From: JAXGOI01 sp040767605
Lineage (GTDB): Bacteria > Bacillota > Dehalobacteriia > UBA4068
DNA: 64,000 nucleotides
Assembly: GCA_040767605.1 (NCBI GenBank)
Contig: JAXGOI010000001.1
Coordinates: 62,001-126,000 of the forward strand
Direction of reading: 5' to 3'
Shown: one piece after another, positions 58,132 to 64,000 of the stretch
Layout of the letters: every line of letters begins with the position of its first letter
Position numbering within the stretch: the first letter of the stretch is position 1
Position numbers and translations under genes: made by a program
Notes under the pieces: model-generated
Database searches by the model: none
What the model saw: only the letters and a program-made list of their open reading frames with translations
What the model was told of the DNA's origin: nothing

Positions 58132-58872
58132 ATGTTGGATTTATATAATTTCCCCCTGCCGAAGCTAAAGGAGGGGGATTATGGGCGGGATGAGATAAAA
58201 AAAGAATATTTGCGCCGTGAATGCCAAATTGCCGTAAAAAACCTGAAAAAAAATAAATTTTCCGCCTCTTATTGCGATACGTTAAAAGAGGGGGCAAGCC
58301 TGGTTTTAAGCCTTATCCCAGATAATTCCATTGTGGCTTGCGGGGATTCTCATACAATTTTTGCCCTTAAATTAGATGATGAGCTGGAAAAGAAGAATTG
58401 CCCTGTTATTCCCCATACCTGCGCCGTTAATAGCTATGTTTTTGAAAATAAACTCTCCGGCTATAAAATAATCGGCAATAAGCAGGAAACCCGGGAAATC
58501 CTAATGCAATATCTTACTGCCAATGTATTTATGCTGGGGGCAAATGCAATTACTTTAGACGGGCAAATTCTTAATATAGACGGGGCCGGAAACAGAATTG
58601 CCGGGAGCATTTATGGGGCGGATAGAATAATTATTATAGCCGGGGCCAATAAAGTGGTTAAAGATTTAGCCGCCGGCTTAGATAGAATCCGCCTTGTAGC
58701 AGCAAAGATGAATAATTTAAAATACGGGAATAATTTGTCTTGCAATATTTTAGGCCAATGCGAGGATTGCAGCTCCCCCCAAAGAAATTGCAATATTACA
58801 AGTATAATTCATAAAAGGCCCGAGGGTTCAGATTTTCATATTATACTTATTGGCGAGGAGCTTGGTTTTTAA
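58132..58872 (+). CDS. LUD domain protein (LutC/YkgG-like)
   Basis: The product has 246 residues. The LUD domain is indicated by SIVACGDSHTIFAL (about 65-78), MLGANAITLDGQILNIDGAGNRIAGSIYG (about 140-168) and IIIIAGANKVVKDLAAGLDRIR. A conserved cysteine cluster CEDCSSPQRNC (about 216-226) follows. LUD proteins occur in lactate oxidation (LutB/LutC), but stand-alone copies like this, without lutA/lutB neighbours, are widespread in anaerobes with unknown function. A substrate-binding or metal site at the cysteines is possible. It is monocistronic, with a GGGAGG ribosome binding site. Confidence 0.87.
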   Translation: MLDLYNFPLPKLKEGDYGRDEIKKEYLRRECQIAVKNLKKNKFSASYCDTLKEGASLVLSLIPDNSIVACGDSHTIFALKLDDELEKKNCPVIPHTCAVNSYVFENKLSGYKIIGNKQETREILMQYLTANVFMLGANAITLDGQILNIDGAGNRIAGSIYGADRIIIIAGANKVVKDLAAGLDRIRLVAAKMNNLKYGNNLSCNILGQCEDCSSPQRNCNITSIIHKRPEGSDFHIILIGEELGF

Positions 58873-59186
58873 AGCCTTTTTGGAAATAATTATTATATGA
58901 CTTTTTTAATAAACCGTGCTAAAATAGGGCGGGGTATGGGGGCGCTGGTTTTAAAGGATATTTAAAAGGCCTTGGCCGAAATTAAAAAGCTTTAAAATAA
59001 TAGCCTTAGGCCTGATTATAGGCTTTAAGGCGCTAATTCAAGTATTAGTTTACGGCTATATTCAGCGTAAAAGAAGGGAAAAATACTTAATAATTATTAC
59101 TGATAAGAAAAGGATTTTTAATAATCACAGCGAATATTATCTTTGCTTAGATTAGAATACAGCCGTTGTATAAAGAGGGTGAAAAC
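58873..59186. other. Intergenic region between the LUD gene and the DUF4911 gene
   Basis: I see no supported gene in 314 bases. TGCTAAAAT (58917-58925) could be an extended -10 box. A reading frame around 59000-59157 encodes basic, plausible-looking residues but lacks an initiation codon and a ribosome binding site. Confidence 0.5.
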
Positions 59187-59441
59187 ATGGATAAAGAGAA
59201 AACAGAGCTTAAAAGAATTATGGATATAGACAATAATCAAACTATTCTTCTGGAAATGGCCCCTAATGATATTGATTTTTTTAATAAGCTGATTGAGGGC
59301 TATGATAATCTGGCTTTAGTTACAACCCTAGATGCCAAACTGGGCAAAGTGGTGCTTTGGGTTACCGAACATACTAAAAAAGAAATACTCAGTATTTTAC
59401 GCTGCTTTCCCATTCCTTTGCGTTTTTTAAATGCGGATTAA
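59187..59441 (+). CDS. DUF4911 family protein
   Basis: The product has 84 residues from the ATG at 59187, with GAGGGTG upstream; a TTG at 59166 would add seven residues but lacks a ribosome binding site. RIMDIDNNQTILLEMAPNDIDFFNKLIEGYDNLALVTTLD and the end ILRCFPIPLRFLNAD match the small DUF4911 family of Clostridia and Negativicutes, in which one conserved Cys/Pro ends the domain. The function is unknown. A strong terminator follows at once, so it is monocistronic. Confidence 0.8.
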   Translation: MDKEKTELKRIMDIDNNQTILLEMAPNDIDFFNKLIEGYDNLALVTTLDAKLGKVVLWVTEHTKKEILSILRCFPIPLRFLNAD

Positions 59442-59470
59442 AAACAGAGGCCAAGCCTCTGTTTTTTTGT
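59441..59470 (+). terminator. Rho-independent terminator after the DUF4911 gene
   Basis: ACAGAGGC (59444-59451), loop CAA, GCCTCTGT (59455-59462), seven Ts. Confidence 0.93.
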
Positions 59471-59583
59471 AGAAATAATCCTTTTAAAAGTATTATTTGC
59501 CAAAATTTAAACTAATTTTACTAAAGGTATTAAGAATGTTTTAAAGAAAGCTTTTGCTAGAATCAGCCTAAAAGGAGGGCTCT

Positions 59584-59817
59584 ATGCTTAAGCTTTTTAA
59601 ATCATTTAAAATACTTTTTTTATTTGCCTTTATTTTAATATTTTTCTATGCCTTAGGCTCTAATGTATATCTAGGCAAAGAAGATGAGGCTAAAAAAGAA
59701 AAGGCAGAATACCAGGAATTATTTGCCGAGGCCTTAAAAGCCTATTATATTGGCGAGGGGGATTTAGAAACGGCCCTTAATCTTCACAGTAAATTGCAAG
59801 GCACCTGGAAAAAATAA
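59584..59817 (+). CDS. Small single-span membrane protein, unknown
   Basis: The product has 77 residues and the family is not recognised. One hydrophobic segment (ILFLFAFILIFFYALG, about 10-25) follows a basic start, then a highly charged helix (EDEAKKEKAEYQELFAEALKAYY region) and a short TPR-like stretch (GDLETALNLHSKLQG). AGGAGG lies 7 bases before the ATG. It stands alone, about 90 bases before the SPFH operon; a link with that operon is possible but unproven. Confidence 0.6.
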   Translation: MLKLFKSFKILFLFAFILIFFYALGSNVYLGKEDEAKKEKAEYQELFAEALKAYYIGEGDLETALNLHSKLQGTWKK

Positions 59818-59839
59818 TTTAAATTAGAATAAAAACCCC

Positions 59840-59868
59840 TTGCATTTATTATATCAAAGTGATATCAT
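59840..59868 (+). promoter_or_regulatory. Promoter of the SPFH-Arc operon, inside its operator
   Basis: TTGCAT (59840-59845), 17-base spacer, TATCAT (59863-59868). The -10 box coincides with the centre of the 28-bp palindrome. Confidence 0.65.
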
Positions 59869-59877
59869 TTTGATATA
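59850..59877. promoter_or_regulatory. 28-bp near-perfect palindromic operator
   Basis: The outer arms TATATCAAA (59850-59858) and TTTGATATA (59869-59877) are perfect complements. The centre TGATATCA (59860-59867) is itself palindromic, with one mismatch (59859 versus 59868) in 14 paired positions. TGAT/ATCA elements recur every 10-11 bases, as expected for two ribbon-helix-helix dimers side by side. The Arc-like protein encoded in the operon is the probable binder. Confidence 0.75.
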
Positions 59878-59908
59878 GATTTTATCCAGAAATAAAGGGG
59901 GTTTTTGT

Positions 59909-60751
59909 ATGTCGGAAAAAAATGCCTGGAAGGTATCGGGGTATATGGTTTTAGTTTTTTTAGGCCTGCTTTTTGCATTGAGCATTTATGCGTTTTCCCA
60001 GTTTAAAATTCTCATAGGCATACTGTTATTGGTTTTATTCTCTCTGATTATTCCCTGCCTGACTATTGTTCAGCCCAATAAGGCCGCCGTACTTACATTT
60101 TTTGGGAAGTATATAGGCTGCATACGCCAAAACGGTATTTGGCTTGTTGTGCCTTTTGCTTACGCCAAAAAGGTTTCTCTAAGGGTGCGGAATTTTAACA
60201 GCGAGCGCCTTAAAGTTAACGATGTTAACGGTAACCCCATAGAAATTGCCGCTGTAATTGTTTTTAGGGTTGTGGATGCCGCCAAGGCAGTTTTTGATGT
60301 TGACCATTATGAGCAGTTTGTGGAAATTCAAAGCGAGACGGCGCTAAGGCATATTGCGGCCCAATACCCTTATGATAATTTTAGTGACGACGGGGTTTCT
60401 CTAAGGAGTAATGCGGATGATGTTTCCCGCCAATTAATGCTGGAGCTTCAGGAGCGCTTGGCTGTTGCCGGAGTAGAAATTATTGAGGCCCGGCTTACCC
60501 ATTTAGCCTATGCCACAGAGATTGCCAGCGCAATGCTTCAAAGGCAGCAGGCCTCAGCTATTTTAGCCGCCCGCAAAATTATTGTTGACGGCGCCGTGGG
60601 CATGGCTCAAATGGCTATAACCCAGCTGGAGGAGGAGGGTGTTTTAGAGCTTGACCAGGAAAGAAAGGTGGCCATGGTAAACAATTTAATTGTTTCCATA
60701 ATTACCGACCGCTCCTCCCAGCCGATAATAAATGTTGGGAGCCTGTATTGA
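59909..60751 (+). CDS. SPFH/Band 7 domain membrane protein
   Basis: The product has 280 residues. Two adjacent N-terminal hydrophobic segments (about 10-28 and 33-52) precede an SPFH domain starting VQPNKAAVLTFFGKYIGCIRQNGIWLVVPFAYAKK (about 52-86). LRVRNFNSERLKVNDVNGNPIEIAAVIVFRVVD and ETALRHIAAQYPYDNF follow. The helix with EIASAMLQRQQASAILAARKIIVDGAVGMA and LEEEGVLELDQERKVAMVNNLIVSI ends it. This is the compact subgroup that occurs with an Arc-type repressor gene. SPFH proteins form membrane microdomain cages with protease or chaperone roles. The ribosome binding site AAAGGGGG precedes the ATG. Confidence 0.92.
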   Translation: MSEKNAWKVSGYMVLVFLGLLFALSIYAFSQFKILIGILLLVLFSLIIPCLTIVQPNKAAVLTFFGKYIGCIRQNGIWLVVPFAYAKKVSLRVRNFNSERLKVNDVNGNPIEIAAVIVFRVVDAAKAVFDVDHYEQFVEIQSETALRHIAAQYPYDNFSDDGVSLRSNADDVSRQLMLELQERLAVAGVEIIEARLTHLAYATEIASAMLQRQQASAILAARKIIVDGAVGMAQMAITQLEEEGVLELDQERKVAMVNNLIVSIITDRSSQPIINVGSLY

Positions 60752-60755
60752 TAAA

Positions 60756-60944
60756 ATGGCAAGAAAAAGCTTTCCCTTAAGAATTGATGCCCGGTTATAT
60801 ACTGCGCTGGAGGGCTGGGCAGCAGATGAATTAAGGAGTGTTAACGCTCATCTTGAATACTTGCTTAGGGAATCCTTAAAAAAAGCCGGGCGCTTGCCCG
60901 GGGAGCTGAAAAATAATAAGAATAAGGGTAAGGATAATATTTAA
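60756..60944 (+). CDS. Arc-like ribbon-helix-helix DNA-binding protein
   Basis: The product has 62 residues from the ATG at 60756, four bases after the SPFH stop. MARKSFPLRIDARLYTALEGWAADELRSVNAHLEYLLRESLKK has the Arc/MetJ layout: a short beta strand (SFPLRI) that enters the major groove, then helices A and B with NAHLEYLL. A basic tail follows. Proteins of this type are regularly encoded beside compact SPFH genes. It is the likely autorepressor for the palindrome at 59850-59877. No clear independent ribosome binding site is seen, so translation is probably coupled to the SPFH gene. Confidence 0.87.
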   Translation: MARKSFPLRIDARLYTALEGWAADELRSVNAHLEYLLRESLKKAGRLPGELKNNKNKGKDNI

Positions 60945-60960
60945 GCCGCTTAAGCCCTTG

Positions 60961-60989
60961 TTTACAGCAGGGGCTTTCTGGTATATAAT
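60961..60989 (+). promoter_or_regulatory. Promoter for map
   Basis: TTTACA (60961-60966), 17-base spacer, TATAAT (60984-60989). Upstream AAGCCCTTG/CAGGGGCTT (60952-60976) forms an inverted repeat overlapping the -35 box, without a T-run. Confidence 0.65.
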
Positions 60990-61026
60990 TTTAGACGCGG
61001 TTTAATTCTATAAACGGAGGCCATAA

Positions 61027-61776
61027 ATGATAGTTAAAAATGATAAAGAGCTGGTCGGATTGAAGGAAATCGGCAGGATTTGCGCCTTAACCCTTAAAAT
61101 TATGGGTGAGGCAGTAAAAGAGGGTATAACCACCGCCGAGCTGGATGAAATCGGCCGGCAGGTTCTTGCCTCTTACGGTGCCTCTTCCGCCCCTATTTCC
61201 TGTTATAAATTTCCCGGCCATACCTGTATAAGCGTAAATGAAGAGGTTGCCCACGGTATACCCGGAGCCAAGGTTTTAAAGAAGGGGGATTCTGTAAATA
61301 TAGATGTTTCGGCCCATAAAAACGGTTTTTTTGCAGATACCGCCGCAACATTTTTAATTGAACCGGCCAAAGATTCCCGCCGTAAGCTTTTGGCCTGCGC
61401 CAGGCGCTGTTTAGACAGAGCCCTGGAGGTTGCCGTGGCAGGTAACCCTTTAAATGCTTTGGGCCTGGTTGTGGAGAAGGAGGCTCATAAAAGCGGCTTT
61501 AAAACCATAAAAAACCTTTGCGGCCACGGGGTTGGCCGTTCCCTCCATGAGGAGCCCGACAGTATCTTTAATTACTATGAAAAGAAAGATAAAAGAATTA
61601 TGGTTCCCGGCATAGTTTTGGCGGTAGAGCCCTTTGTAAGCCAAGGGGATGAATATGTGGAAGAGCAGGGGGACGGCTGGACACTTAAAACCCCTAACCA
61701 TTCTTTTACGGCTCAGTATGAGCATACAATTGTTGTAACCGAAAATAAACCCCTGATAATTACCGTATTTGAATAA
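61027..61776 (+). CDS. map: Methionine aminopeptidase, type I
   Basis: The product has 249 residues, the usual type I size, and removes the initiator methionine. The five metal ligands are placed as expected: the His of VAHGIP (about 77), Asp in NIDVSAHKNGFFADTAATF (two Asp, about 95 and 106), His in LCGHGVGRSLHEEP (about 169), Glu in LAVEPFV (about 202) and the final Glu in QYEHTIVVT (about 233). It is monocistronic or leads into the DUF1648 gene 18 bases later. The call is secure. Confidence 0.96.
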   Translation: MIVKNDKELVGLKEIGRICALTLKIMGEAVKEGITTAELDEIGRQVLASYGASSAPISCYKFPGHTCISVNEEVAHGIPGAKVLKKGDSVNIDVSAHKNGFFADTAATFLIEPAKDSRRKLLACARRCLDRALEVAVAGNPLNALGLVVEKEAHKSGFKTIKNLCGHGVGRSLHEEPDSIFNYYEKKDKRIMVPGIVLAVEPFVSQGDEYVEEQGDGWTLKTPNHSFTAQYEHTIVVTENKPLIITVFE

Positions 61777-61794
61777 TAAATATGGGGTGAAAAT

Positions 61795-62361
61795 ATGCTT
61801 AAGAATAATAATTCCCGGCAAAAACCGGAAGTAAAGTCTTTCAGATCATTTATTAACCGGGAAAAAACGGCCCGCCCCCGCCTGAATTTACCCCTTGGTA
61901 AATTTGAGGTTTTTCTTGAGGCTCTGGCCGCCGCGGGCCTTTTGGCTTATATAGCCATATTTTTAGTTAGCTGGCAAAATTTGCCGGATATAGTCCCGAC
62001 TAATTTTGATTTAGCCGGCAAGGCAACTTCCTGGGGCAGTAAAAATTATTTAATTCTTTTTTTAGCCTTGGGGCTTATTATATATGCCGGTATGACTATA
62101 ATATCCCGCTTTCCGCATATATTTAATTATACTGTTGCCATTAATAAGGATAATGCCCCTATGCAATATGTATTAGCCCGGCAAATGCTGGCATTTATTA
62201 AGCTTATTATAATCGCGATGTTTGCTTATATTAATTATATTACTTATGGGGCTTTTCAAAACCCGGCTTTAAATATAAACGCAATAATAATTCCGGTCTT
62301 TATTATCGTGCTTTTCGGAGGCCTTGGCATTTATATTTATTTTTCTTTTAAATTCAAATAA
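61795..62361 (+). CDS. DUF1648 domain membrane protein
   Basis: The product has 188 residues. A basic N-terminal stretch of about 35 residues precedes four membrane spans. The DUF1648 motif is WQNLPDIVPTNFDLAGKATSWGSK (about 59-82), typical of SdpI/YxiS-like immunity and membrane proteins, in which the loop between the first two spans carries LPxxxPxHF/NxxGxxDxWG. Here the usual His is Asn (PTNFD). The function is unknown; an immunity or sensor role is possible by family. It is adjacent to map. Confidence 0.82.
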   Translation: MLKNNNSRQKPEVKSFRSFINREKTARPRLNLPLGKFEVFLEALAAAGLLAYIAIFLVSWQNLPDIVPTNFDLAGKATSWGSKNYLILFLALGLIIYAGMTIISRFPHIFNYTVAINKDNAPMQYVLARQMLAFIKLIIIAMFAYINYITYGAFQNPALNINAIIIPVFIIVLFGGLGIYIYFSFKFK

Positions 62362-62387
62362 AAAACAGCTATATTGGGGGTTTTAGA

Positions 62388-62975
62388 GTGAAGGTAATAC
62401 TTGTCAGCGGTTCTCCGAGAATTAAAGGCAATACTATGGCTGCCTTAAAGGCCTGTGCCGAATCTATTGAGAATAATGGAATTAAAACCCACCTTATTAG
62501 CCTGGCAGGGAAAAAAATAGAGGCCTGCCAAGCCTGCGGCCAATGCAAAAAGCTGGGTTATTGCGTACTTAAGGACGATTTTGCCCCGATTTTAGATGAA
62601 GTAAAAAACTCCCGGGGTTTTGTAATAGGCGCCCCGGTTTATTTCGGAACAGCCAGAGGGGATGTAATGAACCTCCTTCAGAGGCTCGGCATGGTTTCCC
62701 GCGGGGGGGAGAAATTCCTTAAACATCAAATTGGGGGGCCGGTGGCGGTTGCCAGAAGGGGAGGGCAAACCGCAAGCATTCAGGAAATGCTGATGTTTTA
62801 CTTTATTAACGGTATGACGGTTGTTGGGGCGGATTACTGGAATATGCTTTTTGGGGGCGCCCCGGAAGAGGTTTTAAATGACCGTGAGGGTATGGAAAAT
62901 ATTTTGGAATTTGGCAAAAATATAGCCAGGCTTATAAAGCTGGAAGCCAATGCCAAGCCGGAAAAACAGCTTTAA
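62388..62975 (+). CDS. Iron-sulfur flavoprotein-like NAD(P)H-dependent FMN reductase
   Basis: The product has 195 residues with a GTG start. The flavodoxin-like fold opens with VSGSPRIKGNTMAAL (FMN phosphate loop, 5-19). A compact cysteine motif CQACGQCKKLGYC (about 46-58) follows, which in iron-sulfur flavoproteins holds one [4Fe-4S] cluster. GAPVYFGTARGDVMNLLQRLG (about 81-101) and ARRGGQTASIQEML complete the FMN site. Such Isf-type proteins move electrons between FMN and ferredoxins in anaerobes and may detoxify oxygen species. Partners are unknown. Confidence 0.88.
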   Translation: MKVILVSGSPRIKGNTMAALKACAESIENNGIKTHLISLAGKKIEACQACGQCKKLGYCVLKDDFAPILDEVKNSRGFVIGAPVYFGTARGDVMNLLQRLGMVSRGGEKFLKHQIGGPVAVARRGGQTASIQEMLMFYFINGMTVVGADYWNMLFGGAPEEVLNDREGMENILEFGKNIARLIKLEANAKPEKQL

Positions 62976-63000
62976 ATAAGCTTAAATAAATATTCCCATT

Positions 63001-63028
63001 AAAAAAGGAGCCTAAAGGCTCCTTTTTA
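63001..63028. terminator. Bidirectional terminator between convergent genes
   Basis: AAGGAGCC (63005-63012), loop TAAA, GGCTCCTT (63017-63024), with A-run before and T-run after. It can serve both the flavoprotein gene and the minus-strand gene at 63041-63541. Confidence 0.92.
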
Positions 63029-63040
63029 GCGGTTTTTTAA

Positions 63041-63541
63041 TTATAAAGAAGGGTTTTTACGCCTGTTTTTGGCCTTTTTAAGGCGGAATAAAATATAATT
63101 TGCTCCTAAGCCGCAAATTAAACCGGCGGCGGTTTTAATAATTAAACCCCTTAGAGAAATATCCTTAAAGCCCGCAAGAAGAAGGGAAAGAGCGGAAATT
63201 ATTATAATAAGCATAATAATTGGAAGAATATGCCGCCCCTCTAAAATGAAAGCCAAAAAGAAAGAGGCTGTAAAAATTGCTGCCAGGAATATACCAGCAG
63301 GGATTATGGTGGCATCCGTTACGCCGCTTTTAGTAAAATAAGCAAAGAGGCTCCAAATAAAGCCCATAATTAAAATTGCGGCAAAAAAAACTATGGTACC
63401 GGCAATTAATACAGGTAAAATTTTATGCCTTTTTTTTCTGTTTACTCTGGTTTCTGTATTTACAGCCCTGGGGCTTAAAAAATTACTTTGGTTTTTTTGC
63501 GGCCTCTCTTTATAAATATTCCTTTGCGGGGGACGGTTCAT
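63041..63541 (-). CDS. TIGR04086-like membrane protein (YrzE-type), tentative
   Basis: The product has 166 residues. A basic, Asn/Gln/Arg-rich N-terminal tail (1-42) precedes four membrane segments: ILPVLIAGTIVFFAAILIMG, IIPAGIFLAAIFTASFFLAF, HILPIIMLIIIISALSLLLAG and LIIKTAAGLICGLGANYILF. A basic C-terminus follows. The layout resembles the four-span TIGR04086/YrzE family of Firmicutes. AAGGAGG lies 8 bases before the ATG. It is divergent from the partial EamA gene, and a 22-bp palindrome lies between them. The family assignment is tentative and no function is known. Confidence 0.7.
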   Translation of the reverse strand: MNRPPQRNIYKERPQKNQSNFLSPRAVNTETRVNRKKRHKILPVLIAGTIVFFAAILIMGFIWSLFAYFTKSGVTDATIIPAGIFLAAIFTASFFLAFILEGRHILPIIMLIIIISALSLLLAGFKDISLRGLIIKTAAGLICGLGANYILFRLKKAKNRRKNPSL

Positions 63542-63614
63542 GCTTTGGCCTCCTTAAAATTGCTTTTAATGATTTTCCACGCTCTGAGGTTATTTCCCTT
63601 TAAAAATAAGAAAA

Positions 63615-63636
63615 TTATCTTAAGCACTTAAGATAA
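63615..63636. promoter_or_regulatory. Perfect 22-bp operator-like palindrome
   Basis: TTATCTTAAG (63615-63624), spacer CA, CTTAAGATAA (63627-63636): ten-base perfect arms in the divergent region. The size and TTAAG core resemble MarR-family sites. No regulator gene is adjacent within the window. Confidence 0.6.
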
Positions 63637-63725
63637 ACCACAGAAAAACACAAAAAGTTTTCGCAAAAAAAGCCGAAAGAACCCCCTAAAAAAATCCGGC
63701 GGGGTTTAGTTTATTTTGTCTAATC

Positions 63726-63754
63726 TTGCTAAATACTTGCAGATAGAATATAAT
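63726..63754 (+). promoter_or_regulatory. Promoter for the EamA transporter gene
   Basis: TTGCTA (63726-63731), 17-base spacer, TATAAT (63749-63754), 78 bases before the ATG. Confidence 0.65.
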
Positions 63755-63796
63755 AATATGATATGAACTAAAGGCTTTTAGGCTATTATATAATTA

Positions 63797-63816
63797 CCGG
63801 CATTAATTTTTGCCGG
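63797..63816 (+). other. Leader hairpin before the EamA ribosome binding site
   Basis: CCGGCA (63797-63802) and TGCCGG (63811-63816) flank TTAATTTT. The CAGGGAGAG Shine-Dalgarno begins right after the stem (63817). Confidence 0.5.
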
Positions 63817-63831
63817 CAGGGAGAGTGTTAT

Positions 63832-64000
63832 ATGTTTAGGGTTTTCTCAAGGGGGGTCGGCTATTTTTGCGTTTTACTGGCCGCCGCTTTTTGGGGTTCG
63901 GAAGGGGTTATTGTTAAACTTTGCTATAATGTTGGCTATAATACGGCATCTATACTTTTTTTTCGGTTTTTAATCGGCACTCTTGTATTTAATACTGCGG
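63832..64000 (+). CDS. EamA/DMT-family transporter, N-terminal part (cut by window edge)
   Basis: An open frame runs from the ATG at 63832 to the window end (56 residues). The first span reads GYFCVLLAAAFWGSEGVIVK, with the AAxFWGS-type motif of drug/metabolite transporter EamA proteins. The second opens SILFFRFLIGTLVF, matching the R-F at the start of TM2. The ribosome binding site CAGGGAGAG is well placed. Such permeases export metabolites or amino acids; the substrate cannot be told from this fragment. Confidence 0.8.
   Translation, partial: MFRVFSRGVGYFCVLLAAAFWGSEGVIVKLCYNVGYNTASILFFRFLIGTLVFNTA

Noticed and set aside
58960..59157. Possible gene remnant between the LUD and DUF4911 genes
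   Set aside because: A frame of about 50 codons encodes plausible residues but lacks a start codon and ribosome binding site, and I recognise no family.
63376..63603. Plus-strand open reading frame of 75 codons near the right end
   Set aside because: It is antisense to the membrane protein gene at 63041-63541 and has no ribosome binding site or family features.

Overview
This window is a chromosomal segment from an endospore-forming, probably anaerobic Firmicute, most likely class Clostridia (or the related Negativicutes). The evidence is spoIVA, the dipicolinate synthase pair dpaA/dpaB, ylxY, a YmxH-type gene, an IspH-ribosomal protein S1 fusion, and the order rimP-nusA-ylxR-ylxQ-infB-rbfA-nrnA-truB-ribF-rpsO-pnp-ylxY-mlpA-dut-dapB-dpaAB-asd-dapA-rnj-tepA-ylzJ-ftsK, which follows the Bacillus/Clostridium core gene order. 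Nearly all genes are on the + strand. The exceptions are a partial TetR gene at the left edge, a PepV-type dipeptidase (9564-11006) and a small membrane protein near the right edge. I see no rRNA, transposon, prophage or CRISPR array.

Layout. 1-5100: TetR (partial), hutP, cmk, plsC, ispH-rpsA fusion. 5299-12820: membrane protein, der, plsY-gpsA, pepV (minus strand), spoIVA. 13032-16515: hom-thrB-lysC operon, in which lysC carries an internal ribosome binding site for a separate beta subunit. 16617-16694: tRNA-Pro(GGG) with a consensus promoter. 17178-28865: translation and RNA operon from rimP to pnp, with a leader hairpin before rimP and a second promoter before rpsO. 29204-35143: accessory metal/iron-sulfur cluster (DUF5320, DUF134 regulator, two NifX-like proteins, two ferredoxin-containing MinD-type ATPases, metallo-beta-lactamase fold protein, radical SAM protein, Mrp ATPase). 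It sits between pnp and ylxY, which are neighbours in many relatives. 35485-47931: ylxY, D,D-carboxypeptidase, M16 protease, dut, ymxH, dapB, dpaAB, asd, dapA, RNase J, tepA, ylzJ, covering the DAP/lysine/dipicolinate supply and RNA turnover. 48113-56691: Na/Pi symporter, ftsK/spoIIIE, selenouridine synthase mnmH, rodZ, rimO, pgsA, pncC. 57487-57572: tRNA-Leu(CAG). 57672-64000: small membrane proteins, LUD protein, DUF4911 protein, an SPFH protein with an Arc-like repressor, map, DUF1648 protein, an Fe-S flavoprotein, a small membrane protein and a partial EamA transporter.

The main discovery candidates are three. (1) The NifX/MinD/Mrp cluster resembles the orange protein (ORP) complex locus of Desulfovibrio. 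It has its own TTGACA/TATAAT promoter flanked by two TGACATATG sites, and a regulator with a Cys/His-rich tail. (2) An SPFH-Arc operon has its promoter buried in a 28-bp near-perfect palindrome. (3) Short 11-18 bp tandem duplications recur at gene boundaries: stop codons of der, infB and ftsK are each followed by degenerate copies of the gene end, and Shine-Dalgarno segments of mlpA, the first ferredoxin ATPase and ftsK are duplicated or triplicated. This points to a genome-wide duplication process in this lineage.

All calls come from reading the sequence and from remembered family features. No database search or folding program was run.
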